Of a stretch of 48,476 bases of DNA, positions 37,492-44,843 are shown piece by piece. The position numbers and the translations under genes are program-made. Location: contig JAJDBS010000161.1 in the NCBI GenBank assembly GCA_029261235.1, positions 1 to 48,476 of the forward strand. Reading direction: 5' to 3'. The stretch comes from Nitrospirales bacterium (GTDB taxonomy: Bacteria; Nitrospirota; Nitrospiria; Nitrospirales; UBA8639). Each line of letters begins with the position of its first letter. Within the stretch, counting starts at the first letter, position 1. The notes beneath the pieces were generated by a model. That model had not been told where the DNA came from. It searched no databases and saw nothing but the letters and a program-made list of their open reading frames with translations.

Positions 37492-37661
37492 AAAGAGTGA
37501 AACCTTGCCTTTTCCTCAAGGTATTGGGCAGTTGCCTGGTTTTTCCTCTTCATTTTCAATCATTGGCATCCGATACAATCGAAAGGACTCAGTTGAAGAG
37601 GATACGAGTCCTGGGCTTCAATTCTGTCAATGCTTCTGTATATTAGAGTGAAGTAAATTTT

Positions 37662-39035
37662 ATGGCCTTCGTTCCCTTAGACCCCAGCGCACTTCGGATT
37701 GGGTTATTTATCAAGATTGAAGGGTCGTGGTTCAGCCATCCCTTTCCGACCAACTCCTTTAAGATCATCGCGGCAAAGGATCTTGAAACCCTACAGGGGT
37801 TAAAAAAGGTCAAGCTTTTTGTGGATATCGATAAGTCGGACCCTGAGTCTTCCCCCACAACAACCTCTGAAGAATCACCGCCTCCGGAGCGTTCTAAATA
37901 TTTCGCTGACGAGGAACCCGTTGCACAAGATGCTGGAGAGGAGAGTGACTCTTCCATCCCTTCGGAGGAGGAGAAGGAGGAGGAGGAGAAAACAGTCCTA
38001 GATCCTATGGAGCGGAAACTTGCGGAGCATGAAGCCTTTCAAGAATATCAAGCACACCTCCAAGAAGTGGAAAATCAGTTCCAAGAGGTTCTCCAAGAAG
38101 CCAAGCAGTCCGTTCAGGATGTGGTGGCAGGTCGCCCCCGTGGGCTTCGTACGGCTCAAAAGATCGTGGGGAATCTCCACGATCTGCTCGAGGGGTCAGA
38201 GAACTCTCGAGCTCTGCTGAACCTTATTGGTTCTAACGAAACGAACGATGAGTTTTTTTTCCATGCCACCAACGTCGCGTCTTTATCAATGATGGTGGGG
38301 CTCGACCTCGGCCTGAGCCGCAAGGATAATGAAAAATTGGCTGTAGGCGCGTTTTTTCATGATATCGGAGAACTCAACTATTCTGCTGCTGAACTGTTGC
38401 GTAAAGGATTCATGGCCCCAGGCGAGTTGAAAAAATTTCAACAGACTCATCCCAAAAATGGCGCGGAAATGGTGGAAAAGATTCCGAATTTCCCGTATGA
38501 AGCCGTCGATGTTATTCGTCAACACCACGAACGGTTGAATGGGTCAGGGCAACCTTCAGGGAAAAAAGATGCGCAAATCAGTACCTTCGCTAAAATTGTC
38601 ATGGTCGTCGATCTGTATGATGAACTTTGCCATCACCCAGACCCAACCCGATCATTGTCACCTCCAGCAGCGCTCTCGTATTTGTATGTGAAATGTAAGC
38701 AGACCCTCTGGCAGGATGCCGTTGTCTCATTAATCAAACAACTCGGGGTCTATCCACCTGGTTCGTTGGTGCAGTTAAGCACCCAAAAAACGGGGATTGT
38801 CACCAGCGTGAATTTCAATAATCGACTCCGGCCGGTTATCTTGGTCTATGATGAATATGCTTCATCGAATGAACCAATCGTCTTAAACTTGGCAGAGGAA
38901 GACGATTCGTTGACGATTATTGCATCCATCGCTCCAGCTGATCTATCCCCGCAAATCCGAGAGGCCTTGAACCCACGACGCATGATCAGTTACTTCCCAT
39001 CCAACAGCCCCATAGAAGCCGCGGTCGCACAATAG
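37662..39035 (+). CDS. DUF3391 plus degenerate HD-GYP domain protein
   Basis: A 457-aa protein. The N-terminal domain (about 1-55; LDPSALRIGLFIKIEGSWFSHPF) is of the DUF3391 type often found before HD-GYP. A very acidic linker (about 58-120, with EEEKEEEEK) follows, then an HD-GYP-like domain (about 175-375) with the HD pair kept (FFHDIGEL) and HHERLNGSGQP where HHERxDGSGYP is expected. The signature Tyr is therefore Gln. A C-terminal beta extension (about 365-440) resembles the tail of such proteins. Catalysis may be lost or altered, so it could bind rather than cleave c-di-GMP. Confidence 0.88.
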   Translation: MAFVPLDPSALRIGLFIKIEGSWFSHPFPTNSFKIIAAKDLETLQGLKKVKLFVDIDKSDPESSPTTTSEESPPPERSKYFADEEPVAQDAGEESDSSIPSEEEKEEEEKTVLDPMERKLAEHEAFQEYQAHLQEVENQFQEVLQEAKQSVQDVVAGRPRGLRTAQKIVGNLHDLLEGSENSRALLNLIGSNETNDEFFFHATNVASLSMMVGLDLGLSRKDNEKLAVGAFFHDIGELNYSAAELLRKGFMAPGELKKFQQTHPKNGAEMVEKIPNFPYEAVDVIRQHHERLNGSGQPSGKKDAQISTFAKIVMVVDLYDELCHHPDPTRSLSPPAALSYLYVKCKQTLWQDAVVSLIKQLGVYPPGSLVQLSTQKTGIVTSVNFNNRLRPVILVYDEYASSNEPIVLNLAEEDDSLTIIASIAPADLSPQIREALNPRRMISYFPSNSPIEAAVAQ

Positions 39036-39056
39036 CTAAAAGACGACAGAAGAAAA

Positions 39057-39165
39057 ACCGTGAGGCGTCAGGCGTATAGCGGTTCGAAAAACATCCTCTT
39101 GTCTTTTACTCTTCACCGCTATTCCCATTCTCGCCCCCTCCTCACGCCTTACCCCTGACGTTTCA
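39057..39165. repeat. Dispersed hairpin repeat, copy between convergent genes
   Basis: Left arm ACCGTGAGGCGTCAGGCG (from 39057) opposes CTCCTCACGCCTTACCCCTG (39138-39157, continuing ACG). The loop of about 55 nt includes ACTCTTCACCGC. It lies between the ends of the HD-GYP-like gene (+) and the small hypothetical gene (-), so it could end transcription from both sides. Confidence 0.75.
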
Positions 39166-39537
39166 TGGCTTGGTAGTTATTCCCCAACCAAAACAATTGC
39201 GTATTCGGTGAAGCCAAGAGAGTGTCGGGATTACTTCCGGTTCGGGATCTGGATAATCCACCCAGAGCTCCTGATTACCTAAATATTGCTCGCCTTGGAA
39301 AATGCGTTGTGTCCGCAATTGCGAATAGCCTCGCTCCTGAAGAATCAGGACCACACGCTGCAGGGCCTCTTCTTCTGTCAACGAAGACTCCACGTCAATT
39401 TGCAACGCTTCATACCGCAACCGTGCCTGATATGCGGTTCCTTGACCGATCACGTGGACTTGGCGATTGAAGCCACGCTCTCGATCATCTAATCCAGAAA
39501 CATGATGGACGTTCGTTATTGAAGATGGTGATTCCAT
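39163..39537 (-). CDS. Small hypothetical protein
   Basis: A 124-aa protein of unknown family. It is soluble, with no signal peptide or membrane helix. A beta-strand-like start (FNRQVHVIGQGTAYQARLRY) is followed by a helix (SLTEEEALQRVVLILQERG) and YSQLRTQRIFQGEQYLG, then a strand ELWVDYPDPE. An AAGGGTAG Shine-Dalgarno precedes the ATG. It is transcribed divergently from nhaB across a 160-bp gap and its 3' end touches a hairpin repeat. No function is proposed. Confidence 0.65.
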   Translation of the reverse strand: MESPSSITNVHHVSGLDDRERGFNRQVHVIGQGTAYQARLRYEALQIDVESSLTEEEALQRVVLILQERGYSQLRTQRIFQGEQYLGNQELWVDYPDPEPEVIPTLSWLHRIRNCFGWGITTKP

Positions 39538-39582
39538 GGTGTCTACCCTTGTTCATGCCGTGTTTCTTGCATTTTCATCTTT

Positions 39583-39620
39583 TTGTGCTTTCATTAGAGG
39601 AGAAGAGCTTCTTATAATAC
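39583..39620 (+). promoter_or_regulatory. Putative sigma-70-type promoter of nhaB
   Basis: A perfect TATAAT (39613-39618) lies 82 bp upstream of the nhaB start. The hexamer 17 bp upstream of it (TTCATT, 39590-39595) matches TTGACA poorly, and TTGTGC at 39583 is too far away. The -10 box is therefore good and the -35 box weak. Confidence 0.4.
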
Positions 39621-39699
39621 CTCGTCTTTGTTTTCTAGAATTGTTTTATCAATCGAAGAACGATCAACACCCGTCTTCACGGAAAGGGCCGATATACAC

Positions 39700-41289
39700 A
39701 TGAGCCGTAGTATTCCTCAAGAATTAGCACAGAATTTCCTCAATCATACACCCAGTTGGTACAAACTCACGATAGTCGGCTTTCTGTTGCTCAACCCAGT
39801 GTTGGTGATCACCCTTGGTCCATTTGTGACTGGCTGGATCTTGATTTTGGAATTCATTTTTACGCTGGCCATGGCGCTGAAAAGTTACCCCCTCGCACCA
39901 GGTGGCTTGTTAGCCATTGAAGCCGTCCTCCTCGGTATGACCACACCCGACATGGTCTACCATGAAACCGTGAATAATTTCCAGGTCATTTTGCTCTTGA
40001 TGTTCATGGTCGCCGGCATCTATTTCATGAAAGATCTCTTGCTCTTTCTATTCACCAAAATCCTTCTGGGTGTGCAATCGAAAGTATGGTTAGGCCTTCT
40101 GTTTTCAATCATGGGAGCCTTCCTTTCAGCTTTTCTTGATGCGCTGACGGTCACCGCTGTCATCATTGCTGTGGCAACTGGGTTCTATAGCATTTATCAC
40201 CGGGTTGCATCTGGCAAATCCTATCATGCCTCTCATGACCATACGAGTGATCAAGAAGTGCAGGAATTAAATCGAAGTGACCTTGAAAGTTTTCGTGGAT
40301 TTCTGCGCAATCTGATGATGCATGGGGCTGTAGGAACAGCCTTAGGAGGCGTGTGTACCTTAGTGGGTGAACCTCAGAATCTCCTGATCGCGGATCGGGC
40401 GGATTGGGAATTCATGGAGTTCCTATTTCGAATGGCCCCGGTGACCATTCCCGTATTTTTTATGGGGCTCACCACCTGTTTCATCGTTGAAAAAATGAAG
40501 TGGTTTGACTATGGCTACGAACTGCCTGAACCTGTTCGTCATATTTTGGTGGAATATGAAACGGAACAACAAGAGCGCCGAGACAACGATGATAAAGCCA
40601 AGCTGATCGTTCAAGCTGTCGCAGGCATCTGGCTCATTATTGCCTTAGCCTTACATTTGGCTGAAGTTGGAATCATTGGCTTAACCGTCATTATCTTTAT
40701 CACCGCATTGAACGGGATCATCGAGGAGCATCAAATTGGAGAAGCCTTTAAAGAAGCGCTCCCTTTTACCGCCTTACTCGTAGTCTTTTTTGCGATTGTG
40801 GCAGTAATTCAAGAGCAAAATTTATTTGCGGGAATCATTGGCTATGGGTTGAGCTTGGATGCCACCCATCAAACCGGCATGTTCTATTTAGCCAATGGAG
40901 TTTTATCTGCCATCAGCGACAATGTCTTCGTCGCCACGGTCTATATTAACGAAGTGTTCCGCGCTCTTCAGGAAGGAACGATCACTCGAGAACAATTTGA
41001 CCTCCTCGCTGTCGCGATTAACACGGGGACCAATATTCCCAGTGTCGCCACACCAAATGGACAGGCGGCTTTTTTGTTTTTACTCACCTCTTCTCTCGCT
41101 CCAATCATCCGCTTATCGTATGGGCGTATGGTCTGGATGGCCCTACCCTACACGATCACCATGACGTTGGTTGGACTCTTCGCTGTCTATTTCTTCCTTG
41201 AACCGGCGACGAATTTCCTCTACGACATCAACTTGATTCAACACCATGCCATACCAGGAAGCGAGAGCGGAGGGTCAGCCCATCATTAA
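39700..41289 (+). CDS. nhaB: Na+/H+ antiporter NhaB
   Basis: A 529-aa inner-membrane antiporter from ATG 39700, close to the roughly 513 aa of the Escherichia coli protein. Long stretches match the family: SPWYKL-like [140 protein letters not shown] and [14 protein letters not shown]. It exports Na+ in exchange for H+ and so supports salt tolerance and pH balance. A frame extends upstream to 39628, but the family start fits 39700, with GAAAGGG about 11 bases upstream. A heptamer tandem repeat begins 2 bp after its stop. Confidence 0.95.
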   Translation: MSRSIPQELAQNFLNHTPSWYKLTIVGFLLLNPVLVITLGPFVTGWILILEFIFTLAMALKSYPLAPGGLLAIEAVLLGMTTPDMVYHETVNNFQVILLLMFMVAGIYFMKDLLLFLFTKILLGVQSKVWLGLLFSIMGAFLSAFLDALTVTAVIIAVATGFYSIYHRVASGKSYHASHDHTSDQEVQELNRSDLESFRGFLRNLMMHGAVGTALGGVCTLVGEPQNLLIADRADWEFMEFLFRMAPVTIPVFFMGLTTCFIVEKMKWFDYGYELPEPVRHILVEYETEQQERRDNDDKAKLIVQAVAGIWLIIALALHLAEVGIIGLTVIIFITALNGIIEEHQIGEAFKEALPFTALLVVFFAIVAVIQEQNLFAGIIGYGLSLDATHQTGMFYLANGVLSAISDNVFVATVYINEVFRALQEGTITREQFDLLAVAINTGTNIPSVATPNGQAAFLFLLTSSLAPIIRLSYGRMVWMALPYTITMTLVGLFAVYFFLEPATNFLYDINLIQHHAIPGSESGGSAHH

Positions 41290-41290
41290 G

Positions 41291-41356
41291 GCGTGAGGCG
41301 TGAGGCGTGAGGCGTGAGGCGTGAGGCGTGAGGCGTGAGGCGTGAGGCGTGAGGCG
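41291..41356. repeat. Tandem heptamer repeat, 9.4 copies of GCGTGAG
   Basis: Sixty-six bases of perfect GCGTGAG units start one base after the nhaB TAA. The unit is the same word that forms the left arm of the dispersed hairpin repeats, so this copy appears to have expanded by slippage. Confidence 0.97.
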
Positions 41357-41460
41357 ATAAAAGAGTAAGAAGGGTGAAGTGCAAAGTAAAGAGTGATATG
41401 AAGGAAGCAGGTCATTGCCCCCTTCCTTCTTACTACTTACTTCTATCTCCTCACCTCTGG
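41357..41460. repeat. Inverted-repeat region between convergent nhaB and OmpA-like genes
   Basis: AGTAAGAAGG (41364-41373) pairs with CCTTCTTACT (41425-41434), and GAAGGAAG (41400-41407) pairs with CTTCCTTC (41422-41429). A CTCCTCACC word near 41448 can oppose the upstream GTGAGG units. The alternative pairings overlap, so only one can form at a time. Together with the tandem repeat this makes a long structured 3' region shared by two convergent genes, a plausible bidirectional terminator. Confidence 0.65.
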
Positions 41461-42603
41461 TTACTGAGTAAGTGTTGCGACGGTCTTGTTGTTCGGTGTG
41501 ACTCGTTCAGGATACAGCACAATTTCTACGCGCCGATTTTGAGCTCGCCCTTCTTCTGAATTATTGTCTACTGCAGGTCTGGTCTCCGCATAACCGGCCG
41601 CGGAAAAATCCTGTGGATTCATTCCTGTTTGTTCGACCAAGAATCTGAGAACCGTGGTTGCTCGTGCTGTTGAGAGTTCCCAATTGGTAGGATACTGCTG
41701 TTGCAATCGACCATAAATGGGATTGTTGTCCGTATGCCCTTCGACCTGAACATTCTTATTGGGTAAGGTGGCTAACACTTCGCCCACTTGCTTCATGATA
41801 TCTAATCCTAAAGGCGTGAGTTGGGCTTGCCCAGATTTAAACAAGATTTGACCGAGCATCGTCAACACCAAGCGATCTTGATGTTGCGTGACCATTAAGC
41901 TTTTCCCGAATTTGTCTTCTAGGGCTTTGGTAATCCGATCAATTTCTCTGCCAACCGTCTGCACTTCATGCCTTACTTTGGCAAGCTTCGCCTCTTGCGC
42001 TTCACGATCAGCCCGCACATGCTCTAATTCTTTCTTGAGCCGCTCCACGTTTTGTAGTCGAGCCTCTAACTTCTGAAGTGCGTCTTCTAACTGGTCGTTC
42101 TGTGCACGCAATTGAGAAAATTCGTCAATTTGGGATGCCAAGGTCGAACGAATATTTCGGAAGGCTTGTCCGATATCATTAAAATCCACCTCGTCCCCTT
42201 CAAGACCTGATACATTGACTGGTTTGGCTCCAGAAACGCTTACCAAATCGTTTACTTGGGTATACAACTCCCGCAACTCTTGCTTATAGCCATTCAAATT
42301 CCTCTCTTTGACTTGCTCTTGCACGCCAATTTCGTCTTCCAGGTCTTTGTTCGCTTCTTGGAGTTGGACGACAGTTGTGTCTTTGATGCGCAACATACCT
42401 TCAGCCGTCTGCTTCTCTTTCTGTAGCTGCGCGACAGCAGCTTCTCGCTCTTGAGCCACTTCTTGCAATCGCTCCACTTCCTGCGCAGAAGTTTGATTCG
42501 CTAATTCCAACTCTTCAAGAGCCAGTTTATGAGTCTGTTGGCTGAGACAGCCGAGAACCAACGTACACATAAGCATGACACACAGGACTTTGATCGTATT
42601 CAT
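41461..42603 (-). CDS. Lipoprotein with long coiled coil and OmpA-like peptidoglycan-binding domain
   Basis: A 380-aa protein. The lipoprotein signal peptide ends LVLGC (Cys19). Residues about 25-230 are almost continuous coiled coil (LALEELELANQTSAQEVERL, KELEHVRADREAQEAKLAKV). Residues about 240-365 are an OmpA/MotB-type domain (QILFKSGQAQLTPLG, VQVEGHTDNNPI, NWELSTARATTVLRFL, SAAGYAETRP, AQNRRVEIVLYP) with the conserved Asp and Arg that bind diaminopimelate. A strong GAAGGAG Shine-Dalgarno precedes the ATG. It would tether membrane to cell wall across a long rod. A small lipoprotein gene ends 63 bp upstream on the same strand. Confidence 0.9.
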   Translation of the reverse strand: MNTIKVLCVMLMCTLVLGCLSQQTHKLALEELELANQTSAQEVERLQEVAQEREAAVAQLQKEKQTAEGMLRIKDTTVVQLQEANKDLEDEIGVQEQVKERNLNGYKQELRELYTQVNDLVSVSGAKPVNVSGLEGDEVDFNDIGQAFRNIRSTLASQIDEFSQLRAQNDQLEDALQKLEARLQNVERLKKELEHVRADREAQEAKLAKVRHEVQTVGREIDRITKALEDKFGKSLMVTQHQDRLVLTMLGQILFKSGQAQLTPLGLDIMKQVGEVLATLPNKNVQVEGHTDNNPIYGRLQQQYPTNWELSTARATTVLRFLVEQTGMNPQDFSAAGYAETRPAVDNNSEEGRAQNRRVEIVLYPERVTPNNKTVATLTQ

Positions 42604-42666
42604 ATGAGTGGCTCCTTCGCGTGATCTCTTAACATCCCCACTTGCTAAATAGAATAATCCTCACTT

Positions 42667-42948
42667 TTATTCTTCTGATTCAGAATTTGGGATATCGGGT
42701 TCTGCTTCTTCTTCCACCGGTGCTTGTCTCACGGCAGACCATCCTTGTGCTTCCAAGCATTGTTCAATCCGTTCTTCATTCAACCCGACTTTCCGTTGAA
42801 GCGACTGACATTCTTCTACATCTTCCTGTAATTGCGCCTTACCAGCTCCGGTCTTTGTCCAATACACGTTCACCACTTGGCTGCACCCAACGCTCAGGGT
42901 CAGCAGCAGGGCCAAGCCCGTAAACGTCACATACTCACGAGTGACCAT
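42667..42948 (-). CDS. Small lipoprotein
   Basis: A 93-aa protein from ATG 42948, which follows GGAGG with a 7-nt spacer; a longer frame to 43011 is less likely. The signal peptide YVTFTGLALLLTLSVGC ends in a lipobox with Cys22. The mature part is short, charged and acidic at the C-terminus, with two further cysteines (EECQSLQRK and IEQCLEAQGW) that could form a disulfide hairpin. No family was recognised. It is probably co-transcribed with the downstream OmpA-like lipoprotein and may be its envelope partner. Confidence 0.75.
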   Translation of the reverse strand: MVTREYVTFTGLALLLTLSVGCSQVVNVYWTKTGAGKAQLQEDVEECQSLQRKVGLNEERIEQCLEAQGWSAVRQAPVEEEAEPDIPNSESEE

Positions 42949-43249
42949 CTTCTCGCCTCCGTTTTCCGATTGAAATCCATACGGCCCATAGGGCCACCTG
43001 ACGTTGCCCAATAGTACATATCACGATCTCTTTGCCTTTCTTCGGTTTCTCTCGCTCAATTCTTGAGATAACAAGGAAGAAAATCCACAAAGATGTATCA
43101 ATATCAGGAATCATACCAGAAAAGACGTGATCTTCTTTCCTTTTTCAGAATGTAATACGTAGGTAAACTCTAGCTGTACACTCTTAAGAATTGAAAGAAA
43201 AAACCAACGCTGGAAAAGCTTCAACTTGTTTTAGAAGAAGCAGACAGTA
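42949..43249 (-). other. 301-bp spacer between nuoM and the lipoprotein genes
   Basis: No gene is seen. It contains two small inverted repeats: GGCCC-ATA-GGGCC (42983-42995) and CTCAA-TTC-TTGAG (43055-43067). The nuo-type transcript probably ends here and the lipoprotein pair probably begins here, but neither a T-tailed terminator nor clear promoter boxes could be assigned on the minus strand. Confidence 0.35.
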
Positions 43250-44761
43250 TCAGTTCAATCTAGCGGATTGAAGATTCGCGAGGCTGACTTGTGACATCTC
43301 CATCTGTTGCACAAGATGCGTCACGCTAGCATCCATCATTTCCATGAGAGGGCCAGGATAAACTCCGATCCACAGCACCATGATCGCCAGAGGAATCACG
43401 GTCGCCAACTCACGACGTGAGAGATCAGGAAGAAGAGCCGCCGCTTTGGTATTCGGTTCTCCCAATGCCACTCGTTGCAACATCCAAAGCATATACGCTG
43501 CCGCCAACACGATCCCACCCATGGAAAGGAGAACCATGGCGAAACTCGTGTCAGATATACCCACCAACACCAAAAATTCCCCAATGAAATTACAGGTACC
43601 TGGCAAACCAAACGCGGCTACGGAGAACAGAAAAAATAACGCGACGAATCTCGGCATGGTTTTATGCAACCCACCATAGTCGCCAATGGCCCGGCTGTGC
43701 GTACGGTCGTATAACTGTCCAACGGCTAAAAATAGCGCGGCAGTTGTGATCCCATGATTAAACATTTGCAGAATGGCACCCTGCACGCCCTGACTGTTGA
43801 ACGCAAACACCCCCAATGTGACAAAACCCATATGGGACACGGACGAATACGCCACAAGCTTTTTGAGATCTGTTTGGGCCAACGCCAAATATCCGCCATA
43901 GACGATCGCGAAGACGGACAACCATAAAATGAATGGGGCAAACGTGGCGGAAGCCTCGGGAAACAACGGCAAGCAAAACCGCAAAAATCCATAGCCACCC
44001 ATTTTCAATAATACGCCGGCCAAGATCACACTTCCTGCTGTTGGGGCTTCAGAATGCGCATCAGGTAACCACGTATGAAATGGCACCATGGGCATTTTGA
44101 TCGCAAAAGCCAAGAAGAGCGCAAGGAACAGCCAAAATTGGGTGTTGGAAGAATACGTTTGCTCGCTCAACACCATTAAATCGTATGTATGCCCTCCTTC
44201 TAAATACAGCCCCAAAATACCCACTAACAACAACAGACTTCCTGTGAGGCTATACAAAACAAATTTTATTCCAGCAGCAATGCGATTCGGCCCTCCCCAG
44301 AGAATAATCATGAAGTACATGGGAATCATCGTCAGTTCCCACAACATAAAAAACAGAAAGAGATCTAATGCTGTAAACACCACGATCATGGCCCCTTCGA
44401 CTAACAAAATAAGAGACAAAAATGCTCGAACCCTTGTCGTGATTGCTTGCCAGGAACACAACACACACAGCGGGCACAAGAGGGCCGTGAGTAGCACTAA
44501 AAGAATGCTGATCCCATCAACTCCCACTGCATACTGAATATTAAATGTCGGCATCCATTCCATCCGCTCCACGAACTGCATGCCTTGCTTGCCAAGCTCA
44601 AACCGCTGCCAGAGAATGAGTGAGACCCCAAGCTCCACCATGGTGCAAGCAAATGCGATACGACGCATCCATTCTTGATCGCGAACGAATGCAAGCAGAG
44701 CAATTCCTAAAAAGGGAATCACGACCATCCAACTAATGATATGTTCGGTAAATATGGTCAT
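43250..44761 (-). CDS. nuoM: NuoM-like proton-translocating subunit
   Basis: A 503-aa protein with about 14 membrane helices of the antiporter-like family. Key residues of the channel are visible: Glu in helix 5 (FFMLWELTMIPMYFMI), Lys in helix 7 (FAIKMPMVPFHTWLPDAHSE), Lys in helix 8 (VLLKMGGYGFLRF), the helix-12 region (LQMFNHGITTAALFL) and Glu in NFIGEFLVLVG. It follows the NuoL-like gene after an 82-bp gap, as nuoL-nuoM do in complex I operons. Here the upstream genes are Mrp-like rather than nuoJ and nuoK, so it may belong to an ion-pumping module other than standard complex I. Confidence 0.92.
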   Translation of the reverse strand: MTIFTEHIISWMVVIPFLGIALLAFVRDQEWMRRIAFACTMVELGVSLILWQRFELGKQGMQFVERMEWMPTFNIQYAVGVDGISILLVLLTALLCPLCVLCSWQAITTRVRAFLSLILLVEGAMIVVFTALDLFLFFMLWELTMIPMYFMIILWGGPNRIAAGIKFVLYSLTGSLLLLVGILGLYLEGGHTYDLMVLSEQTYSSNTQFWLFLALFLAFAIKMPMVPFHTWLPDAHSEAPTAGSVILAGVLLKMGGYGFLRFCLPLFPEASATFAPFILWLSVFAIVYGGYLALAQTDLKKLVAYSSVSHMGFVTLGVFAFNSQGVQGAILQMFNHGITTAALFLAVGQLYDRTHSRAIGDYGGLHKTMPRFVALFFLFSVAAFGLPGTCNFIGEFLVLVGISDTSFAMVLLSMGGIVLAAAYMLWMLQRVALGEPNTKAAALLPDLSRRELATVIPLAIMVLWIGVYPGPLMEMMDASVTHLVQQMEMSQVSLANLQSARLN

Positions 44762-44843
44762 ACATACCTCACAGAGATTGATCGATTTCCATTTCAGCCT
44801 TCACGGCATCATGATGACAGTGCCAGTTGTCACGTACATTCAA

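Noticed and set aside
39700-41289. NhaD or ArsB-type transporter
   Set aside because: The long conserved stretches ([41 protein letters not shown]) are those of NhaB specifically.
41291-41356. CRISPR array
   Set aside because: The 7-bp units are directly adjacent with no spacers, and no cas genes are present.
41291-41356. Phase-variation tract switching a gene on or off
   Set aside because: The tract lies after the nhaB stop and after the end of the convergent gene, so a length change cannot shift either reading frame.
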